This document shows, piece by piece, positions 56,931 through 64,000 of a DNA stretch of 64,000 nucleotides. The stretch comes from Saturnia japonica (taxonomy: Eukaryota; Arthropoda; Insecta; Lepidoptera; Saturniidae). Position numbers and translations under genes: made by a program. Position 1 is the stretch's first letter. The number at the start of each line of letters is the position of its first letter. Below the pieces are notes generated by a model. The model saw only the letters and a program-made list of their open reading frames with translations, did no database searches and was not told the origin of the DNA. The stretch is from assembly GCA_033032175.1 (NCBI GenBank), contig CM065314.1:2728001-2792000 (forward strand), in the 5' to 3' direction.

Positions 56931-57296
56931 TTATGATTTTTTTTTTTTTTTTGAGATTACCAATGTATTTTATTTATTTATAATGATGGTTTGAAAAAAT
57001 TAGTACTGAGTTAAAGAGCTAACTATAAGTAAACTCCAACATGACTGAAATCCTGAGTTCAGTTCCAGATAATATGCTTCTCCTGAGCACAACTTTGGAA
57101 CAACTCGTTTTAATTGATTTGTGGTAGAAATAACTATAGCGGTTGTTTTTCCCAGTCGAATCTTGTTATAGCACCGGACACATTGCTTGATAATAAAATA
57201 AAATAAATTTAATTAATAATATATGAGAATGTAACTCAAACGATTTAAGTTTTTCTTAAATTTGTGATGTAACTAATATTTTAATTGAAATAATAC
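56931..57296. other. Non-coding DNA
   Basis: Poly-T run at 56939-56953. Nothing else. Confidence 0.45.
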
Positions 57297-57425
57297 TGCG
57301 AATACTACACCGACAAGTACCATTGAACTTAGACCTCCCAAAACGTTGACACTGACACTTAAGAAAAATGACATCAAGTGATATAATATTCATTGTTTAC
57401 GTTTATACTCCAAATGTAAACCAGA
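57297..57425 (+). repeat. MITE-like dispersed repeat, copy 3 of 3 (partial)
   Basis: 'accattgaacttagacct', 'ttgacactgacactta' and 'atcaagtgatataatattca' align with the second half of 8000-8375. The first half is absent. Confidence 0.7.
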
Positions 57426-57429
57426 TTTA

Positions 57430-57965
57430 TAGTCTACTAGCTGTGCCCGCGACTTTGCTCACGTGGACTACAGGATGCCCGCGCGAATCTTACTCCCCAT
57501 CCCGGCTATTTTAAAGAAAGAAATGCTTATTGTGAGTGTTCCTTAGAAGATAGACGTATACTCTCATTGTCTTTTTTTAGGTCTTTTTAATGTCTACTAT
57601 CGTTTAATACATTAATTTGCTCTATCTCTTATAGTTTTCTCAACGTAAGCCATTTGAGCGCCAGAATTGATCCACTATGACCAGTTTTTTTTTATTAGTG
57701 CGGTCCTAATTTTTTTTCTAAAATAAAAGTAGCCTAATTTACTCCCTATAATATCAGCTATTTATCAGTGAAAGACCCGTCAAAATCGGTCCAACCGTTT
57801 CGGAGATTACCCGGAACAAACAAAAAGAGAGACATACAAAAATTTAAAAAATGGGTTTTTTGTTATAGGTATTGTATATACTTTCATATGCATTTATTAA
57901 AAAGCTGTTATTTTGACATTATAAACAGACACTTCAATTTTATTTATTGAATAGATAGATAATCT
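57430..57965 (+). repeat. 'Tagctgtgcccgcg' family, copy C
   Basis: Full-length copy: 'tactagctgtgcccgcgact', 'catcccggctattttaaag', 'ccaaccgtttcggagattac' and 'aaacagacacttcaatttta'. Colinear with 40103-40640 and about 85 percent identical. Confidence 0.87.
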
Positions 57966-58099
57966 CTCTATTGTATAGAATACTCTCGAAATTCCTTCAA
58001 GTATTCGCTACGTAGGTTTTACTTGGAGCAATGGAATACTTCTTAATAATATATAATCTTAATAATCGTTATAAACTTTTTTTTACTTAACATTATGCA

Positions 58100-58265
58100 C
58101 ACCTTGCATATACCTTTCCCTTGCTCCCTTGGAAGACTGGCAGAGAATGCTTTTTAGCATTAAGTCCTCCATTTGTACTTTTTTTTGTGCAATAAAGAGT
58201 ATAATAATAATAATAATAATCATAAAGTCGTTAGTAGAATTTCGACCACTTTGCGACCGCTAGTA
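58100..58265 (+). mobile_element. LINE 3' end with (AAT)n tail, followed by a repeat relic
   Basis: 'ggaagactggcagagaatgc' then 'tttttagcattaag' and 'tgcaataaagagtataataa', closing with (AAT)n to about 58220, is a very common lepidopteran LINE 3' UTR. 58222-58262 matches 8340-8385 ('agtcgttagtagaatttcga'). Confidence 0.65.
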
Positions 58266-58735
58266 CATATAAATGTTTATTCTATATATTTTTTTGTGTT
58301 ACAATATAAAACCGTCTATATCAACTTTCCATATAAACGTTCAAAGAAAACTGAAAGCTTTTACAAAATGTATTCATACGGAACATTTTGAAAAAGCAAA
58401 GTCAAACAAAATACTAACCGAACCAGCGTGCCGCTCCGCAAGCCTACAAAGGACTTCAGAAAATATTGTCCGGTTGAAAGCCACAAAGTACCCGTAATAC
58501 CCGGTTAAACCCGGGTATTCGAGGAGCGATTTATGGGCAAAACCTTGGTATAGCAAGCCGTATGGAGTTGCGGTTGGGTTTGACTTTTTACTCTTATGAT
58601 GAAAGGCAACAGTACTTGGATTTATAATAATTAGGAGATATAACTTATGCATAATGTCAGAGATACATCATTTTCCTCGATATCTTCATTTTTTTATATA
58701 GTAGCATAATAAATTGTACAGTAAATCCCAACATA
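58266..58735. other. Non-coding DNA
   Basis: Open frames here have no domain. 58490-58525 has a small palindrome around 'acccgggt'. Confidence 0.45.
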
Positions 58736-59215
58736 ACGGTGACCACCGAGAGATCGTAATCTACCGACGGTCGCCGCTGTCATGCCAGCCTGCATTAATT
58801 TAACTGAATACGCAGAGGCTGATCTCGAAACGTGACACGCAAAAGCGAGTCACTATGACGGACTATTTACCATATGCATGGTAGTCGCGACCCTGTCGAG
58901 CTGCACAGCCCTACCACCCCTCTCTATCGCCATTTCCTCATTTGTTACTCAGCAGAGAGCATCACGTCCACTTACACCCTCAACCAATCAACAAAAGTTA
59001 CTACATCTTAAAGACAATTTTATGAAGTTAAATTTTGCTCTTTACAGTATGTTATTTGGAAACATAGTTTAGAAGATAATGAAAAATAAAAATAATTTGT
59101 ACTTGCGGGAAAACCACTAAGATAAGGTACACGGGTGCGTTGGCGGCGCGATGTTTGTCGGATAAAATCAACACGGGTGAAACCGTGAGGCACAGCTAGT
59201 AGGCTGTAAAAGGCA
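58736..59215 (+). repeat. Repeat relics
   Basis: 58740-58800 is the 'gaccaccgagagatcgtaat' and 'gtcgccgctgtcatgcc' block shared with 2190 and 51810. 59160-59205 is a minus-strand start of a repeat ('cgggtgaaaccgtgaggcac', 'agctagtag'). Confidence 0.6.
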
Positions 59216-60493
59216 AAATATTGATCTGATCTAACTGTTCTAGAGATTAACGTGTTCAAACAAACAAACAATGAAGTGTATAATAAAAAAGAAGAAGATA
59301 CAAGAAAAAAAAAACGATTTCAAGATTAAACTTTCATACTGAACATAAAGTTTCAATTGATTTCTTCATTAAGTCACTAGACATACGTAGAAACTAAACA
59401 GACTGCCGGCGGCTTCGAAAGCAATATCTCGACGACACGCCACCGGGGGCAGAATGGGGGTAAATCTTACGTAAGTGATACACCGAGTCGGTCTCTCGAA
59501 ATAAATCGGCGGTTAGTCGCCGCCGGCTGGGGAACATATAAGCAAAGATGGGGAATTAGGTAAAAATATATTATGATTTTTTGTAAAGAATTCAACAATT
59601 GTAAAAATTAAAACCAAATTTAAACATCTATATTAATGAATAGACAGTTCTGTCTGTATACGTAATTTTTCCCCTAATTTCCCGACTGTCATCTATTAAA
59701 AAGTATCATGAATATGAATACAAAAAAAAAAATCGGTCTGTTTTTGTGTCTGGATTTAACTCAAAAACCACTGTTGGCGCGTGTTAATTATAAGGTTTTA
59801 AATATTTCCCGCAAATAAATAAATATAACCCGCGAGTGATTTATAAATTTGAAGAAGTCGAGAATAAGTCATATACGCCACGTTACGAGTCGCATTGAGT
59901 TCCTATCTCAATATTTTCACATCCAGCACCTAATTTTTTAAAGCCTCTTCAAGCTGAATACACAACGACTTAACTTAATTCTATAAAATTCTTGGGGAGC
60001 CTATGTCATTCCTCAGTTCATAGAATATTAGCATTGTCACGAATACCTTCAAAGATTCTTAAAAACATGGTTTATAAAATTGTAAACAAGGAAAGCATAA
60101 TATAATTAAGTTAAATCATAACTGATTGGTAAGAACAAATTTTAACAACACACTTAGAAATTAAGTTTTTTTAATCAAAAATTTCAACTTGTATTAATTA
60201 ATTCATACCGATTTTGATGCAATTTTGTAATACGGAAAGTATATCAGTCCTCTATTGATATGCTATAAAAATTGTCAATAACATGAAATTCATATATTGT
60301 TATAATATGAAGATTCTTAATATTTTTCGAGCAAAGATAAATACAGAATATAAGCCCTTTTACGTGAAAAAAAGGATTGGTAAAAGTTTATTTATTTATT
60401 TATAAATATTCGTCTACAATTGTTTACACTAGTATTATGATTAATTAACGTGTCTCATGAACTACGTAAAGTGTAACAATTTCTTATGAATTA
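59216..60493. other. Gene-free stretch
   Basis: 59402-59530 is locally GC-rich with inverted arms 'ctgccggcggct' and 'cgccgccggctg'. No gene. Confidence 0.45.
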
Positions 60494-60585
60494 ACACCGC
60501 ATGAATATGTCGTATTACGAGTATGTTATTTAATTTAGATAAGTTATACACAATCCAAACTAATAAAAGCCAAAATAGAAACAAG
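60494..60585 (+). repeat. Dispersed repeat shared with 9536-9630
   Basis: See the feature at 9536. Confidence 0.6.
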
Positions 60586-63195
60586 TTAGTACTAATCAAA
60601 CCTAAAAATATTGCCTAGGTTATTTCACGCGGCATTTTGTTCGATATGACTTTGACGCTTCTGTATAAAGTTAGTAAGTTATATAATCTATGTCCATTGA
60701 GCTGTATTGATAAATTGAGCAATCGACCGGGACGAAGACGGGGCTACAGCTACTGCAGCCGACATAATAATTTCCACCGGGGAAGATGAGAAATTCAATC
60801 TCTGGCTGTTCGACCGTCCCGATATCTTTTTTTTTTCACCACCTCCCCTCAGTATTTCAATTGTTTTTTTTTTTTTCATTTGGAGCTTTATTATCAGCCA
60901 GTTTTCCATTTATATCTTCTAATTCATTATTTCACTCTTGATTAAACTTTGAGTGAACACGAGTGTTTTTTTGCTTTATTACATTACGATCGATGGATTA
61001 AATATACAAAACTATAGAAAAAACTTTATTGACTGACTAATATCATTGACATTTCATAAAAATTGTCAATTGAGTAATTACGTTAGCTTTCGATGTTAAA
61101 AACTGGTTATTATTCGGTCAAGCCGTTTTTGAGTTAAATCGGAACATCCAGATAGGCATTTTTTTTAATGTGACTTTCATAATTAGTGTCCTATATAACA
61201 TATTATGTTTATTACGAAATTTATATATACATACAGAGCCACAGATTTATTAATATAGATAAATAATAGAGCATCCGCTAATAATAACAAAAACTTATAG
61301 TTCGCAACAGTTTCACATACAAAAACTAAGCAATTAGCCGACAATTAATTGCTTAAATTAAACCCTACTCAGGGTCTAACGAGCTCTATTCCCCTTTTTA
61401 CCCACCCAGGACCCATCGGCTGACTCTGAATTATAGCTCCCTATAATCATGCTACAGATGTTTCTTTGTTTAATTAATTATAATTAAGTAAAGGTCAAAA
61501 GCGTCCTTACGTTTTATCACGTTAGGCTTAAAAGTAATTTATTCTGGATTTCGTAACGTCATTTTGATAGCTTATCTATATAAATAAATCTTTAGTTCTA
61601 TTTGTACAAGTAATTTTTTTCAAAATTTCCTAGTAGATGTCAATGCTAAAGGACATCACGAGAGGGATAGTATTTTTTTGTCTGTCTGTGTTACCATAAA
61701 TATGTGAAAATATGAAACATGAACTTTTTCGAAACGTAGTTCTTTTTTTTGTTTTTTTTTTCATTGACTGTATACTCTTATAATTTGTTTATATTTAAAA
61801 TTAATAATAAAATGTTTATTTTCATAACTTTTTAATGAATATAATTTTAGTACCATTCCTTAATTGTGCTTGATATTTAAGAACACATAATATTTAGCGA
61901 AAGTAACTTCATTTCTATCGGGAGTACCACGACACCTGTCGACTTTTTGTAATTGTTTTTTTTTTTTTTGCTTTCTGTATATGTAAGCAATTTCGCCAAT
62001 GTCAAGTGACCCAACGGATTTTGAAGTAATTCTGTACACGCAAGGAAGTATTTGTCATTCCTTAGTTGATAGGGTACATAAATTATCAATAATATGAGTA
62101 AAACAGAGAATAGGTAAAAATAAAATTAGGGGATGAAACTAGTTACTTCGTAACAAACGCATGCGTTAGTATAATAACTATATACCTATAGATATAAACG
62201 GATGTCTGTGTATTTATGTATCAGATTTATAAACTCCAAAATTGTTTAATCAATGACTATGAAAGTTGGTAGATCTAAGTGGTTTTTCATTGAAACGGTT
62301 TGTTTTTACGTGAACACGATAGTTAGCGGTCTGGTCGAAATATTGGGTACTCCTAAAAAACGTCTATGGAGTCAGCTAGCTAGAATATCAAAATGGACTC
62401 TATTTATACATAGTTTTAGGATTCATTCCGTCTTCATTCAATTCCGTGGCCATTCTGTTCTATGGATATTAAATGTAGTATTAGAAAAATGCATGTCAAT
62501 TTTTCACATTATTCTATTCAAAAAGAAATAAAGTGGCTATTTGAAATAAAAATATAGGAACACCGCAGTGGAACAAATCAAGAAATTCCCGTGAAAGTTA
62601 ACGTTGCGTGGTAACTTCTTAGATTAATATTTTAGTCATAAGCGGAGCGATAAAAATATTCATATTTTAAGCATGTGAGCTACAAAATCATAACATGTAT
62701 CCTTTTATTCATGTGTCTGTATATTTCCTTTACCATGAGTATTTGAACCACTGTAACATCATTATTGTCATGACCTCATTCTGTTGCCAGTTTTACGTTA
62801 AAACTTTGATTATGTAATCAAATTAAATATATTAATGTTAATTCAATTTAGAAACTATTAAAATTATTGTTAAGTTATCTTAAACAATTAATTTTGAACG
62901 TTTGCTATAATAATTTTAAAAAAATGTCAGAAATATACATTTTCTTTATATTTCTTTGTTAAATAATGTACGCTGCAGGCGGTTGTAATGGGTTTAAATG
63001 TAAACATTGTTGTAAAAGAATTACTCAAAAATATTAAAATAAACATAGGCACTAAGTAAAATATCTTCAGCCGTTTCATTCTCAGGAGTGTCATTTGAAC
63101 AAGTGATAACTTATCTTCTAAGAAGAGCTCTTTGGAGAAGAGGAGGTTCAAAGAGAGGGAGGTCCATAGATAAATTACTTTGGAGATTTCTCTCT
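60586..63195. other. Gene-free stretch with repeat relics
   Basis: 61040-61260 ('ttattcggtcaagccgtttt', 'gtgtcctatataacatatta', 'cagatttattaatatagata') is a retroelement 3' relic like 47975-48290. 62225-62340 contains 'tgactatgaaagttggtaga', another common relic. The 92-codon frame 62253-62531 lies partly in it and is not a gene. Confidence 0.45.
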
Positions 63196-63365
63196 AATTG
63201 AAGCAGCCCGACCGGTGGTATACCTGCACCCTATATAATATCATAGCAAATTAACCTTGTGCTGTATTCCTACGGTGAGTAGGATAGGGGTGTGGTATTA
63301 AAAGCATCCATAGGTTATAATAGCCGCTTACTATCAGGTAAGCCGTATATTTGTTTGTTTGCCAG
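63196..63365 (+). repeat. Lepidopteran dispersed repeat
   Basis: 'agcccgaccggtggtatacc', 'caaattaaccttgtgctgta' and 'taagccgtatatttg': a copy of the family at 30595-30795. Confidence 0.7.
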
Positions 63366-63956
63366 CTTTGAAGTATATAAAATACAAGGATGTAGAGTTC
63401 ATCAAATAACACCTTGAGAAATAAGACGCCTAAGTTAATTTCTCAAACAAGTGGTGCGTGCACCCTTCTAAGTAATGAATCAGGAAATGGTAGTAGTGGA
63501 ATGGAAGGTGTAAACGACGCGCTCATATTTTATTATAAACTCTTTCTATATTTTTAAATAACCTAAGTATAAGTACCAGCGTATGCGTTTAATATGATAG
63601 TGGGACACTCGCCCCTTCACGGTCAGTCTGCATGCATCGCGCGGCGACATAGCACGTCGCCTATTTTTTTTCTGTCGAGTAACAGAAGGACTGTACAACT
63701 CAGTTGGGTCGTGACCACCATACATATAATTAAAATTCCATAATAGTGTTTTGCTTTAGTGTGTCGCGATTCGGGATCAATCGATGCATATCCCGTTTTG
63801 TATTTACACACGTAAGAATTACAAATGGCGATGAATTGTTGATCTCACAGTAGTCGCTTACAAGTCAGTGTCGGAGTGTTTTTTAAATTTTAATAATTGC
63901 CAAATATTGTAGTTCCGAAAACTACAGCAGTAAATAACAGTTACAACAAGACAGTT
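63366..63956. other. Non-coding DNA
   Basis: 63697-63790 is the partner of 56835-56930. 63590-63665 is locally GC-rich. No gene. Confidence 0.45.
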
Positions 63957-64000
63957 TTTAACAAAAAAGAAAACCAACTTCAATGATTTTGAAGAATTCC
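63957..64000 (+). repeat. Start of a 'gttatggctgaacatcc' family repeat, cut by window end
   Basis: 'ttttaacaaaaaagaaaacc' and 'aacttcaatgattttgaag' match the start of the copies at 2306, 24290 and 46955. Confidence 0.75.

Noticed and set aside
1..64000. CRISPR arrays, bacterial operons or an undescribed multi-gene defence system
   Set aside because: Introns, poly-A tails, and R1, RTE, Copia, Gypsy and mariner sequences show animal nuclear DNA. No clustered unknown genes or regularly spaced repeats with spacers were seen.

Overview
This window is AT-rich animal nuclear DNA, very probably from a moth or butterfly (Lepidoptera). The evidence is spliceosomal introns, no operons or ribosome binding sites, and dense interspersed repeats of lepidopteran type. 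The repeats include the motif around 'tagctgtgcccgcg', RTE-type 3' ends with (ATC)n or (AAT)n tails, R1-clade LINEs, a Copia element, Gypsy LTRs including a mag-like 78-bp LTR, a mariner fragment and several MITEs. No prokaryotic feature, CRISPR array, rRNA or functional tRNA was seen.

Only two host-gene loci can be supported, and they lie tail to tail at 10.4-18.1 kb. (1) On the plus strand, 10484-15366 is a multi-exon gene of the alpha-1,4-galactosyltransferase / alpha-1,4-GalNAc-transferase family. It is a Golgi type II glycosyltransferase with a visible DXD motif. It looks dead: one LINE and one 347-bp short retroelement-like insertion lie inside exons, a 10-bp tandem duplication shifts the frame, and three single-base-type shifts sit in A-runs. 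(2) On the minus strand, 16342-18121 is a three-exon, all-phase-0 gene. It predicts a 228-residue protein with an N-terminal signal peptide and a BESS-like helical motif near the middle. It appears intact.

Mobile-element layout. 3.3-3.8 kb: R1-clade LINE 3' end. 10.9-12.7 kb: 5'-truncated LINE inside the glycosyltransferase. 13.35-14.75 kb: two inverted copies of a (GAA)n-tailed element. 15.98-16.22 kb: 250-bp MITE with 69-bp inverted repeats. 23.7-24.3 kb: tRNA-derived SINE next to a fragment resembling a LINE restriction-like endonuclease. 27.4-28.9 kb: complete non-autonomous LTR element (two 194-bp LTRs, ACTT target duplication) whose left LTR carries a nested R1-like LINE with its own 9-bp target duplication. 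39.6 kb: mariner transposase fragment. 41.2-46.3 kb: decayed Copia element flanked by endonuclease and RT pieces of an R1-clade LINE. 51.4 kb: MITE. 52.4-53.0 kb: Gypsy LTR plus primer binding site. 55.4-56.0 kb: LINE RT C-terminus. 56.5-56.8 kb: mag-like LTR, PBS and gag start.

The remainder is AT-rich intergenic or intronic DNA built largely of short dispersed repeats, many present two to six times in the window. Coordinates of repeat copies are estimates by eye (about +/-20 bp unless a target duplication fixes them). No database search was possible, so family names rest on recognised motifs.
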